Source: Candidatus Blautia faecipullorum
Lineage (GTDB): Bacteria; Bacillota; Clostridia; Lachnospirales; Lachnospiraceae
Length of the DNA stretch: 64,000 bases
Assembly: GCA_019115125.1 (NCBI GenBank)
Contig: DXEG01000027.1
Location: 1-64,000 of the forward strand
Direction: 5' to 3'
The position numbers and the translations under genes are program-made. Below are positions 17,010 to 25,013 of this stretch, piece after piece. A model generated the notes under the pieces. It worked only from the letters and a program-made list of their open reading frames with translations, was not told the DNA's origin and made no database searches. Positions within the stretch are counted from its first letter, which is position 1; every line of letters starts with the position of its first letter.

Positions 17010-19041
17010 CTGTATCACTTCCTTCCCCTTCTGCCAGCGTAAACTCCACTGTTCTTTTCAGCGGGTCCGCGTCGGATGTCCTTACCCTTACCCGCTGCCC
17101 TAAATAATAAACCTTTTTTGTCAGTTCCCCGCGCAGCTCCATATTCTCCTGATCATAAGAATAATAATCGTCCCTCAGCGAAGAGATATGAACCAGGCCC
17201 TCCACCGTATTGTCCAGCTCCACATAGAAGCCATAGCCCGCGACTCCTGAAATGATCCCGTCAAATTCTTCTCCCAGATGATAGGACATATACTCTGCTT
17301 TTTTCATTTTATCAGACTCACGCTCCGCCTCCTGGGCTCTTCTCTCGCAGACACTGGACTGGCGCGCCACTTCCTCCAGGATTTCTCTGTAGTGCTCTGT
17401 CCTTCCCTCCCGCTGGAGCCGTCCTCTCAGATTGTCGCGGATGATCCTGTGGATCTGGAGGTCCGGATACCGCCGGATGGGAGATGTAAAATGGCAGTAA
17501 TATCTTGCGGCAAGACCGAAATGGCCGCTGCATTCTGTTGTATATTTTGCCTGCTTCATGGTTCTGAGCGTCATGCGGCTGATCATTCCTTCATTTGGAA
17601 GCCCCTGGATCTTCTCCAGGATCTCCTGGATTTCCTTGGAGGTGATCTCTTCTCCGGATTTTTGCACCTTAACACCCTGATGGCGCAGAAGGCTGAGAAG
17701 GCCTTCTACTTTTTCCGGATCAGGATTCTCGTGGGTTCTGTACACAAAAGGATACTCTCCTCTGCAGTATTCTCTGGCCACAGTCTCATTGGCCAGGAGC
17801 ATAAAATCCTCAATGATCTCCGTAGCCGCATTGGATTCATAGGGCTGTACGTCAATGGCTCTTCCCGCGCCGTTAAGCGTGATTTTGCTCTCCGGAAAAT
17901 CAAAGTCAATGGAGCCTCTGTTATGGCGATGGCTCCTGAGGATCCCGGACAGCTCCTTCATCAGGAAAAACATCGGTACAAATTCCCGGTACTCTCTGCT
18001 GGTTTCCGTCTCTCCGTCCTCCAGGATGCGCCGCACCTGACTGTAGCTCATGCGCCGGTCCACACAGATCACGGATTCTACAATTCTGTGATCTGTCACA
18101 TTTCCCTTTTCATCAATATCCATCAGGCAGCTTAAGGTCAGACGGTCCACTCCCTGATTCAGGGAACAGATTCCGTTGGACAGTCTCTCCGGAAGCATAG
18201 GGATCACGCGGTCCGCCAGATAAACACTCGTTCCCCGCTTAAGCGCCTCCTTATCCAGCGCGCTTCCTCCCTGCACATAGTTGCTCACATCCGCGATGTG
18301 TACTCCCAGATGATAAATACCGTTTTCTTTTGTAAGAGACACCGCGTCGTCCAGATCTTTTGCGTCCTCACCGTCAATAGTCACCGTCATCAGTCCGGTG
18401 AGATCCTCCCGTCCGCTCCGATCGGCCTCCTGCACATGATCCGGCACTCTCATCGCCTGATTCAGCACTCTCTCCGGAAATTCCGAGGGGATCTGATAGC
18501 TTTTCACAATGGCAAGAATATCCGCTCCCGGCGAATGAAGATTACCCAGCTTCTCCGTGATCCTGCCCTCCGGCTTCCGTCTGGAAGAGCCGTAGTCTGT
18601 GATCTCGGCCACCACCTTTTCTCCATCGCGGATTCCTTTGGAGTTTTTTGGGGAAATATATACGTCCTTTGAAAACTTCTGATTGTCACAGAGAACAAAG
18701 CCGTAATCCGCCTCTCTCTGAAAGGTTCCCACAATCTCCTTTGTTCCCCGTTCCAGGATCTTTACAACTGTCCCCTCACGGCGTCTGCCCTGTTTTTCAT
18801 CTCTGCCTACAAGCACCTGCACCCGGTCTCCGTGGAGAGCCGTCCCCGTATCGTCGGCGGGAATAAAAATATCTTCCTCGTCCTCTCCTGTTTCCACAAA
18901 GCCGAAGCCTCTGGAATTTCCGATAAAGATACCTTCACGGAGTATACCCATTTTTTTCAGGCTCTTAAGATTTTTCTTTTTAACTGTTCGTTTTTCTTTT
19001 GAAAAATTTTTCTTTTTTTCCCAGATTTTTTTTCTGCTCAC
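16972..19041 (-). CDS. rnr: Ribonuclease R
   Basis: The 689-residue protein contains cold-shock OB domains ([26 protein letters not shown] and a second at about 120), the catalytic RNB domain with the acidic motif [15 protein letters not shown], and a C-terminal S1 domain ([20 protein letters not shown]). It is a processive 3'-5' exoribonuclease. It starts at GTG (19041) with GAGGAG 5 nt upstream. The N-terminus is a lysine-rich stretch of about 30 residues instead of the helix-turn-helix domain found in many longer RNase R proteins. Confidence 0.95.
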   Translation of the reverse strand: MSRKKIWEKKKNFSKEKRTVKKKNLKSLKKMGILREGIFIGNSRGFGFVETGEDEEDIFIPADDTGTALHGDRVQVLVGRDEKQGRRREGTVVKILERGTKEIVGTFQREADYGFVLCDNQKFSKDVYISPKNSKGIRDGEKVVAEITDYGSSRRKPEGRITEKLGNLHSPGADILAIVKSYQIPSEFPERVLNQAMRVPDHVQEADRSGREDLTGLMTVTIDGEDAKDLDDAVSLTKENGIYHLGVHIADVSNYVQGGSALDKEALKRGTSVYLADRVIPMLPERLSNGICSLNQGVDRLTLSCLMDIDEKGNVTDHRIVESVICVDRRMSYSQVRRILEDGETETSREYREFVPMFFLMKELSGILRSHRHNRGSIDFDFPESKITLNGAGRAIDVQPYESNAATEIIEDFMLLANETVAREYCRGEYPFVYRTHENPDPEKVEGLLSLLRHQGVKVQKSGEEITSKEIQEILEKIQGLPNEGMISRMTLRTMKQAKYTTECSGHFGLAARYYCHFTSPIRRYPDLQIHRIIRDNLRGRLQREGRTEHYREILEEVARQSSVCERRAQEAERESDKMKKAEYMSYHLGEEFDGIISGVAGYGFYVELDNTVEGLVHISSLRDDYYSYDQENMELRGELTKKVYYLGQRVRVRTSDADPLKRTVEFTLAEGEGSDTDAEENRNQTDRQ

Positions 19042-19066
19042 TGAAACTCCTCTGACATACTCTTAT

Positions 19067-19205
19067 ATACTTTCGTACATTAATGCAACAAAGTATCTCC
19101 TATGATTATGATATAACAAAGTGTGCATCCCCCGAAGGGTTTTTATATCATAGGAAAGTCAATACTTTCATATATTAACGCAACAAGGTATTTCCTATGA
19201 TATAA
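19067..19205 (-). repeat. Imperfect direct repeat upstream of rnr
   Basis: Two similar units of about 45-50 nt lie at 19067-19116 and 19162-19205. Both read ATACTTTC, 4 variable nt, ATTAA(t/c)GCAACAA, then GTAT(c/t)TCCTATGA. An inverted piece, TTATATCATAGGA, lies between them at 19142-19154. On the minus strand each unit contains a -35-like TTGTTG, and the rnr-proximal unit also has TATATA 16 nt further and 7-nt arms ATACTTT / AAAGTAT around the spacer. The pattern suggests a duplicated promoter or operator region for rnr, which is inferred. Confidence 0.5.
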
Positions 19206-19234
19206 AAAACACTCTTGCGAATATACAAGAGTGT
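19204..19234 (-). terminator. Intrinsic terminator after secG
   Basis: ACACTCTTG / CAAGAGTGT forms a 9-bp stem with an 8-nt loop. On the minus strand the stem is followed by a run of T residues, 24 nt after the secG stop, and it separates secG from rnr. Confidence 0.8.
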
Positions 19235-19257
19235 TTCCGTTTTGCTCTAAATAATTC

Positions 19258-19494
19258 TTAATAAATGATATTTAACACAAGGGCCAGAACAAAGAACAAC
19301 ACTGCCATCAGGGTCGTTGCCTTCACAAGGCCTCCCTCCATAGAACGTCCCTTATTTCTTCCCCAGTAGGTATCCGCAACGCCTGCGATGGTTCCCAGAC
19401 CCTGCTGCTTACCTTCCTGCATCAGTACGACTGCGGTAAGGGCTATACAATCTATGGCAAAGATTATAGTCAGGATAATCTTCAATATCTGCAC
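19258..19494 (-). CDS. secG: Preprotein translocase subunit SecG
   Basis: The 78-residue protein has two hydrophobic helices (about 4-25 and 57-77) around the conserved cytosolic loop VVLMQEGKQQGLG, typical of SecG. It assists SecYEG-dependent export. Initiation is at GTG, 10 nt after AGGAGG. SecG immediately upstream of rnr and smpB is a widespread Firmicute order. Confidence 0.93.
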   Translation of the reverse strand: MQILKIILTIIFAIDCIALTAVVLMQEGKQQGLGTIAGVADTYWGRNKGRSMEGGLVKATTLMAVLFFVLALVLNIIY

Positions 19495-19666
19495 TTCGGT
19501 TACACCTCCTAATCAACTATTGCCTATTGTATCATAAGCATTTGCCAATTTCAAGAATTTTCTTCATAATCCCCCTGTAAGAATCTTCACAGAAATTCTT
19601 GACAAATCCCCTTCTATCATAGATGATAATTTGTGATGAATTAAATTTAGAAAAGGAATGAGTACC

Positions 19667-21655
19667 ATGAAACCATCAACAAACAAGATTACGGCTTTTC
19701 TTGTATCTCTCTTGATTTCCTTCGGCTTCGCGGCCTGCTGTCTGAAAATCCCTTCCGTGTCCGCGACAGTGAGCTCGCTGGGAAATCTTAATCTTCTCAC
19801 TTACGCAATGACAGTGATTTTATTCTGTGTTTCCTACCTTGTTTTATGTCTAGTGACGAATCGCACGAAGAAAAAGAGTATTTTGGATAATCCCTCCGCG
19901 GCCTTCGCTCTGTCGGCTGTTCTTTTCGCGGGGAACCTTATCTTTCTGGCGGCTATGTATATTCTTGAGACCAACGTTTACGGCTCCGTATCCGCCAGAT
20001 ATATCTGGCACACCATGCCCCTGTGGCTTGTGATGCTGGCGTTGGCCTGCGGATCGCTTTTTTTCCTTGCTTTTATAAGGAAAACCTCTGTATCCGTCAG
20101 GGATCACGCCTTGTTTCCCCTGTACGGGATACTGACAGTTCTGGCGGGCTATAATTTTTATACGCCGGCAGTATTTCTCCGCGACGAGCCTGACCGCCTC
20201 CATATGGACGCATATTTTAACTCTGTATATAATGTCCTTCACGGCAGTCCCTACACGGAAAACACAACGAGCATCTACGGCCACTACGCGATTTTATATA
20301 AGCTTCCGATGAAGCTTTTGGGCGGAGATCTGATCGATTTTATCCTCCTGAATTCCATGATAGGCGCGCTGTGCTTTCTGGCCGCTTTTCTGGCTCTTCA
20401 CTTTATGGTAAAAAACAATGTGCTCAGATTTCTCGGCGCTGTAGCCATGACCTTTCCAGTTCTCGCCATGAGAAGCGGCATCTACTGGCAGCTCTGGCCC
20501 CACAGGATTCTTTTTATGAGTCTCATGCTCTGCTACGCCGCATTCTGCGTACGCTATAAAAAACTCAGCAGAATCTTCTGTATTCTTGGATATCTTCTTT
20601 CATTTATCGCTATTCTATGGAATACGGAAAGCGGGATTTTCTGCGCGGCAGCCTGGGCCGGCTTCTGGATCCTGCGGCTGTTCTGTGATAAAACGAAAAA
20701 CACCCTTTCCCTGATCCGGGGTGTACTTGTCCATTTGGCCGGCATTATCCTTGCCTTTCTGGGCGCCTATGCTGTTGTAGAGCTGTACAATATCCAAAGC
20801 GAGGGGACTGTCACCAGCATCAGGGAATTTCTTTTTCCTCTGCTGCAGTCTTCTTATATGGACGATCTGCTGCGTGTGGATCTTCCGTATTTTCCGTCCG
20901 CTTATATGGTGATCCTGATTCTGTTCTTCCTGGCTGCCGCCTGGGGAATTTCCCATATGCGCTGGCTCAGGGAAAAGCAGGACATTCTCAGCAGCCAGGT
21001 ACTGATCCCCTGTTTTGCTTTTTTGACGGCGGTGCTGTCTCTTGGGCAGATCACCTACTTTATCAACCGCGCCGCCTATCACAATCTGGAAATCTGTCAT
21101 CTGCCGGCTGTTCTGCTTCTCTGCATTTTCGCGGAAAAGGGATTTTCCGCCTTCAGAAGCTTCCGTCTGAAGAATCTGAAGGGGTTCGCTCCTCAGCAGA
21201 TTTTTTACGGAGCCTTCACGACTACGGCCCTGATCGTACTGCTCACCGTCTGCACAGGCAACCTGATCCAGTACGGCCTGAATACCGGTCTCAGAGCCGA
21301 GCTGCACGACAAAACCGATATCACAGATTTTGCAGCCCATGTCGCGGCAAATATTCCCGAGAACACCTATGCTTTCGGCATCGGCGTCCCGGAAATTTAT
21401 GCGATCCTCCGCTGGGATACCCAATGCTACACTCTGGATCTGGCAGACCTTTCCCTGCGCCCCCAGGCCGGGGACTACATCATGGACGATATCCGTGAGA
21501 AAGATCTCCCCGGATTCCTGGCCGGCGAGGGAACGATGGAAAGACTGGGAAAATACAGTTCCAAAGAAAAATATCAGTGGATCAAGGACAATTATAAGAT
21601 ATCACAGACCTTTGAATTCAAAGGAGCCGTTCTCCGGTACTTTACGAAAAAATAA
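19667..21655 (+). CDS. Polytopic membrane protein, possible GT-C-type glycosyltransferase
   Basis: The 662-residue protein has about a dozen hydrophobic helices. A first large loop contains the acidic motif FLRDEPDRLHMDAYFNSVYN followed by GSPYTENTTSIYGHYAILY. An early Asp-rich extracytoplasmic loop followed by many helices and a soluble C-terminal region resembles the GT-C fold that uses polyprenyl-phosphate sugars; the assignment is inference, and no family is recognised with certainty. The start is the ATG at 19667, 9 nt after AAAAGGA. It is the only plus-strand gene between secG and enolase. Confidence 0.6.
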   Translation: MKPSTNKITAFLVSLLISFGFAACCLKIPSVSATVSSLGNLNLLTYAMTVILFCVSYLVLCLVTNRTKKKSILDNPSAAFALSAVLFAGNLIFLAAMYILETNVYGSVSARYIWHTMPLWLVMLALACGSLFFLAFIRKTSVSVRDHALFPLYGILTVLAGYNFYTPAVFLRDEPDRLHMDAYFNSVYNVLHGSPYTENTTSIYGHYAILYKLPMKLLGGDLIDFILLNSMIGALCFLAAFLALHFMVKNNVLRFLGAVAMTFPVLAMRSGIYWQLWPHRILFMSLMLCYAAFCVRYKKLSRIFCILGYLLSFIAILWNTESGIFCAAAWAGFWILRLFCDKTKNTLSLIRGVLVHLAGIILAFLGAYAVVELYNIQSEGTVTSIREFLFPLLQSSYMDDLLRVDLPYFPSAYMVILILFFLAAAWGISHMRWLREKQDILSSQVLIPCFAFLTAVLSLGQITYFINRAAYHNLEICHLPAVLLLCIFAEKGFSAFRSFRLKNLKGFAPQQIFYGAFTTTALIVLLTVCTGNLIQYGLNTGLRAELHDKTDITDFAAHVAANIPENTYAFGIGVPEIYAILRWDTQCYTLDLADLSLRPQAGDYIMDDIREKDLPGFLAGEGTMERLGKYSSKEKYQWIKDNYKISQTFEFKGAVLRYFTKK

Positions 21656-21727
21656 CCAGGCGCTGGGGCTCATTTTACGTGCCGGACGCGGACTGACACT
21701 GACAGTCATGACTTCACAGGTCAGGCT

Positions 21728-23053
21728 TTACTGATTTTCAAAAGGATTTCTATATACAGCCAGCTCTCCAAGATTCTCATTGATTCTGAGGAGCTGGTTG
21801 TATTTTGCGTTTCTGTCCGAACGGCAGGGCGCTCCTGTTTTTATCTGTCCGGCTCCGACGGCCACAGACAGATCCGCGATAAAGGAGTCCTCTGTCTCGC
21901 CGGAGCGGTGGGATATCACAGCCCGGTAGCCTGCATGCTGCGCCATTTCCACCGCGTCCATGGCCTCGCTGAGCGTCCCGATCTGATTCACCTTTACCAG
22001 GATCGCATTTGCCGCATGGAGACGGATTCCGCAGCTCAGCCGTTTGATATTGGTGACAAACAGATCGTCGCCAACGAGCTGGATGCGTTTTCCCAGACGT
22101 TCTGTCATTTCTTTCCAGCCTTCCCAGTCGTCCTCCTCCAGGCCGTCCTCTATAGAAACGATCGGATAGGTTTCCAGAAGATCTTCATAATACTCAATCA
22201 TTTCCCTGGAATCTCTGTATACGTCCTCCCCCTTCATCTGGCTCTCTCCGGGGAAATAGTATACGCCTCTTTCTCCGTCATAAAGCTCGCTGGCCGCCGC
22301 GTCGATGGCAATGACCACCTGGGCGCCCGGCTCGTAGCCTGCTCTCTGTATCGCCTGGACAATGAGCTCCAGCACGTCTCTGGAATCAGCCAGATCCGGA
22401 GCGAAGCCGCCTTCATCTCCGACTGCGGTGGATAATTTCTTTTCTTTCAGAAGGATTTTCAGAAACTGATAGATTTCCGCGCAGATACGGATCCCCTCCG
22501 CAAAACAGCACACGCCTGCCGGCATGATCATAAATTCCTGGAGATCCACCGTATTGTCGGCATGTTTTCCACCGTTCAGAATATTCATCATGGGCACAGG
22601 CATTTTCCTGGTATGACAGCCGCCCAGATATTGATACAGGGGAATCCGCAGCGCCATAGCTGCCGCCCGTGCTACCGCCATGGACACGCCCAGTGTTGCG
22701 TTGGCGCCCACGCTGCTTTTGTTATCCGTTCCGTCCGCCTCGATCAGAAGATGGTCAATATAGGACTGATCCAGCGCATTCTCACCTAAAATCGCTTCCG
22801 CGAGCTTTGTATTTACATTCGCAACCGCTTTCTCCACACCGAGCCCCAGATATTTTTCTTTGTCATTGTCTCTCAGCTCCACCGCCTCAAATTTTCCGGT
22901 AGATGCTCCTGAAGGAACCATTGCGCTTGCTGTATATCCGTCAATTCCCACAACTCCCTCGCCTACGGTTACTTCCACTTCCACAGTGGGATTGCCCCGG
23001 GAGTCAAGAATTTGTCTGGCGTGAACCCTGCGTACAGGCAAATATCGAAACAT
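21728..23053 (-). CDS. eno: Enolase
   Basis: The 441-residue protein matches enolase end to end. It has [17 protein letters not shown] near the N-terminus, [27 protein letters not shown], metal ligands in [11 protein letters not shown] and [10 protein letters not shown], and [15 protein letters not shown] near the C-terminus. It interconverts 2-phosphoglycerate and phosphoenolpyruvate in glycolysis. An AATTAGGAGG box precedes the ATG. It is monocistronic here, divergent from the small transcription unit at 23197. Confidence 0.97.
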   Translation of the reverse strand: MFRYLPVRRVHARQILDSRGNPTVEVEVTVGEGVVGIDGYTASAMVPSGASTGKFEAVELRDNDKEKYLGLGVEKAVANVNTKLAEAILGENALDQSYIDHLLIEADGTDNKSSVGANATLGVSMAVARAAAMALRIPLYQYLGGCHTRKMPVPMMNILNGGKHADNTVDLQEFMIMPAGVCCFAEGIRICAEIYQFLKILLKEKKLSTAVGDEGGFAPDLADSRDVLELIVQAIQRAGYEPGAQVVIAIDAAASELYDGERGVYYFPGESQMKGEDVYRDSREMIEYYEDLLETYPIVSIEDGLEEDDWEGWKEMTERLGKRIQLVGDDLFVTNIKRLSCGIRLHAANAILVKVNQIGTLSEAMDAVEMAQHAGYRAVISHRSGETEDSFIADLSVAVGAGQIKTGAPCRSDRNAKYNQLLRINENLGELAVYRNPFENQ

Positions 23054-23196
23054 GATTTTACCTCCTAATTACTTGATACAGCTATGATTTCCTGAAAAGA
23101 ACTTTTCTATTCATCACTAATTTTCAGTTTATTTATATAATTTATACTTTTTAACTGTCTCATAAAAATTATTTTTTATTTTTTCAGTTTTTATGC

Positions 23197-23225
23197 TTGA
23201 CATTTTCCATCCCATCTGTTATAGT
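23197..23225 (+). promoter_or_regulatory. Strong promoter of the 23.2-23.5 kb unit
   Basis: A perfect TTGACA (23197-23202) and a near-consensus TATAGT (23220-23225) are separated by 17 nt. No long open frame follows; the next features are tandem units and a terminator. Confidence 0.75.
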
Positions 23226-23231
23226 AAGTTC

Positions 23232-23500
23232 ATAAAACAAAAGGGAAAAGAAAAATTACAAAGGAGCGTGAAACCACCGAAAACGTAAGTAATTCTTCAT
23301 AATCTAAGAAAGGGAGGTACAGACCGCCAAAAACATAAGCTTAATTCCATCATAATCTAAGAAAGGAAGGTACGGACCACCGAGAGTATAAGATTTTAAA
23401 TCCCAAAACTGTTTTATAAAATACATCAGGAGGTAAATCCATTGGACAATGAACAGTAAAAAGAGCTGGCAGAAAAATGAATCTGACAGCTCTTTTTTTA
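23232..23500 (+). ncRNA. Candidate small RNA with three tandem ~50-nt units
   Basis: From the predicted start near 23232 to the terminator at 23458-23500 the transcript would be about 265 nt. It contains three similar units beginning AAAGGAG (23260), AAAGGGAGG (23310) and AAAGGAAGG (23363), each followed by ACC(A/G)CC and (A/G)TAAG; the first two end in CATAATCTAAGA. Each unit can be read as a tiny frame ending Pro-Pro-(Lys/Arg)-(Thr/Val)-stop. A fourth SD, CAGGAGG at 23428, precedes a TTG mini-frame encoding MDNEQ. No Rfam class is recognised. A non-coding RNA with G-rich protein-binding sites or a leader of mini-ORFs are both possible. Confidence 0.5.
23458..23500 (+). terminator. Intrinsic terminator of the small RNA unit
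   Basis: AAAAAGAGCTGGCAG pairs with CTGACAGCTCTTTTT around a 10-nt loop, with one mismatch, and is followed by a run of T residues on the plus strand. Confidence 0.85.
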
Positions 23501-23540
23501 ATGTATCCCTCGATATTGTTGTGCCGCGCTTCTCAAATGT

Positions 23541-23597
23541 GAATATACCCTCTCTTTGCAAGAGCACACACGGTTCTTGTAAAGAGAGGGTATATTC
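23541..23597. repeat. Long perfect hairpin, copy 1 of a dispersed repeat
   Basis: The 17-nt arm GAATATACCCTCTCTTT (23541-23557) is exactly complementary to 23581-23597, and pairing continues inward with G-T wobbles to give a 24-bp stem around a 9-nt loop. A related hairpin lies at 47695-47745, sharing the core CAAGAGCA, AC(g/a)GT and CTTGTA(a/c)AGAGAGGGTATATT. It precedes pdaA by about 50 nt. Its function is unknown; a dispersed regulatory hairpin or a non-autonomous mobile repeat are possibilities. Confidence 0.7.
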
Positions 23598-23645
23598 ATT
23601 ACCGGGAGGTCATATAATAAAGCGAACATCTGACAGGAGTACTAT

Positions 23646-24545
23646 ATGAAAGTTTCTCCGGGAAAATATGCGGCATCTCTGATTTCTTCTATCTTACGTC
23701 CAAAACTCCCATGGATCTTCGTCGGCGCGTTCCTGTTCGGAGCATGCGCCGGACAGCTCTCCACATGGATCGTCTCCTCTCAGAAATCCGAGGGAACTGC
23801 CGGGGAGTATTCCGGGACAGACGTCTCCTCCGCCTCTTCCGCAGGCCTGTCTATGGAATCACAGAGCTGGGGACTCAGCTTCCAGCAGGATGGACAGCGG
23901 CCCGCGGGCAACGCCACTCCAGAGGAGCTGAAGCAGTACGACGCCTACTACGCCTCAGATACCCAGGATAAGGTTCTTTATATTACCTTTGACGCCGGAT
24001 ATGAAAACGGCAATACTCCGGCTATTCTGGAAGCGCTGAAAAAGCACAGTGCCCCGGCAGCTTTTTTTGTGGTGGGAAATTTTATTGAGGATAATCCTGA
24101 TCTGGTAAAACGCATTGTCTCGGAGGGGCATACTATTGGCAACCATACCATGACCCATCCCGACATGTCCGGAATATCCACTCTGGAATCCTTTCGGCAG
24201 GAGCTGAAGGGAGTGGAGACCTTGTATGAGGAGCTTACAGGGGAACCTATGACCAAATTCTACCGTCCTCCCCGGGGCGTCTACAGTACGGAAAACCTTT
24301 CCATGGCGAAAGAGCTTGGCTACAGTACCTTTTTCTGGAGCCTTGCCTACGTTGACTGGATCCAGGATCAGCAGCCCACAAAGGAGGAAGCCTTCAGTAA
24401 GCTCCTTACGCGGGTACATCCTGGATGTATCGTACTGCTGCACAGCACCTCCTCCACCAACGCGGCCATTCTCGACGAGCTTCTGACAAAATGGGAGGAT
24501 ATGGGCTATCACTTCGCCTCCTTAAACGAACTGACCGGAGCGTAA
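23646..24545 (+). CDS. Polysaccharide deacetylase, PdaA-like (delta-lactam biosynthesis)
   Basis: The 299-residue protein has an N-terminal membrane anchor (about 19-40), a Ser-rich linker, and a NodB-type carbohydrate esterase 4 domain. Motifs are ITFDAGYENGNT (first motif, Asp-Ala variant), GHTIGNHTMTHPDM (metal His residues), FYRPPRGVYS and LAYVDW. This combination is typical of PdaA, which removes acetyl from muramic acid during spore cortex delta-lactam formation. The first motif normally has two acidic residues; the Ala in the second position resembles PdaA rather than classical NodB enzymes. An intrinsic terminator overlaps the stop. Confidence 0.85.
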   Translation: MKVSPGKYAASLISSILRPKLPWIFVGAFLFGACAGQLSTWIVSSQKSEGTAGEYSGTDVSSASSAGLSMESQSWGLSFQQDGQRPAGNATPEELKQYDAYYASDTQDKVLYITFDAGYENGNTPAILEALKKHSAPAAFFVVGNFIEDNPDLVKRIVSEGHTIGNHTMTHPDMSGISTLESFRQELKGVETLYEELTGEPMTKFYRPPRGVYSTENLSMAKELGYSTFFWSLAYVDWIQDQQPTKEEAFSKLLTRVHPGCIVLLHSTSSTNAAILDELLTKWEDMGYHFASLNELTGA

Positions 24546-24566
24546 GCCCCGGCCAGTTCTGTTTTT
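24528..24566 (+). terminator. Intrinsic terminator of pdaA-like gene
   Basis: GAACTGACCGG (24528-24538) pairs with CCGGCCAGTTC (24549-24559), one mismatch, followed by GTTTTT. The stop codon lies in the loop. Confidence 0.8.
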
Positions 24567-24570
24567 CGCC

Positions 24571-24975
24571 TTATTCTTTTTTGTCTGTGTGCAGATCCTC
24601 TTTGATCTGGCTGCTGGAAATCTCAGGAGTACGGGGAAGGTAAACCACCTCGCAGCCTTCCTCCCTCAGAAAATCAAATTTCCCTTTCCAGTCGTCTCCC
24701 ATCACAAAGGTATCTACATGATATTCCTTCACATCTGTTCTTTTTTGCTCCCAGTTTTCCTCCGGGATCACAAGATCCACATAGCGGATCGCCTCCAGAA
24801 GCTGTCTGCGTTCCTCATAAGTAAAATAGCACTTTTTCCCTTTTTCCTTCCAGTTGAACTCATCTGTGGACAGCGCTACGATCAGATAATCGCCCTGCTG
24901 CTTTGCTCTGCGCAAAAGATTGATGTGTCCATAATGAAGCAGATCAAAGGTTCCATATGTGATAACACGTCTCAT
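24571..24975 (-). CDS. tagD: Glycerol-3-phosphate cytidylyltransferase
   Basis: The 134-residue nucleotidyltransferase has the TYGTFDLLHYGHINLLRRA segment containing the HxGH motif (residues 14-17) and the RTPEISSSQI motif (about 116) typical of TagD. It makes CDP-glycerol from CTP and glycerol 3-phosphate, the donor for poly-glycerol-phosphate teichoic acids or glycerol-phosphate decoration. It is convergent with the deacetylase gene and near the surface glycan cluster; no TagB/TagF polymerase is visible in the window. Confidence 0.92.
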   Translation of the reverse strand: MRRVITYGTFDLLHYGHINLLRRAKQQGDYLIVALSTDEFNWKEKGKKCYFTYEERRQLLEAIRYVDLVIPEENWEQKRTDVKEYHVDTFVMGDDWKGKFDFLREEGCEVVYLPRTPEISSSQIKEDLHTDKKE

Positions 24976-25013
24976 TCATCAGTTTCCTCTTTCACTGTTT
25001 TTCAGTGATGCAC

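Noticed and set aside
19067..19257. tmRNA gene near smpB/rnr
   Set aside because: No tRNA-Ala-like acceptor/T-arm or tag-coding segment was found in the intergenic region; it holds repeats and a terminator.
23260..23390. CRISPR array
   Set aside because: The tandem units are only three, diverged, and have no regular spacer pattern or cas genes nearby.
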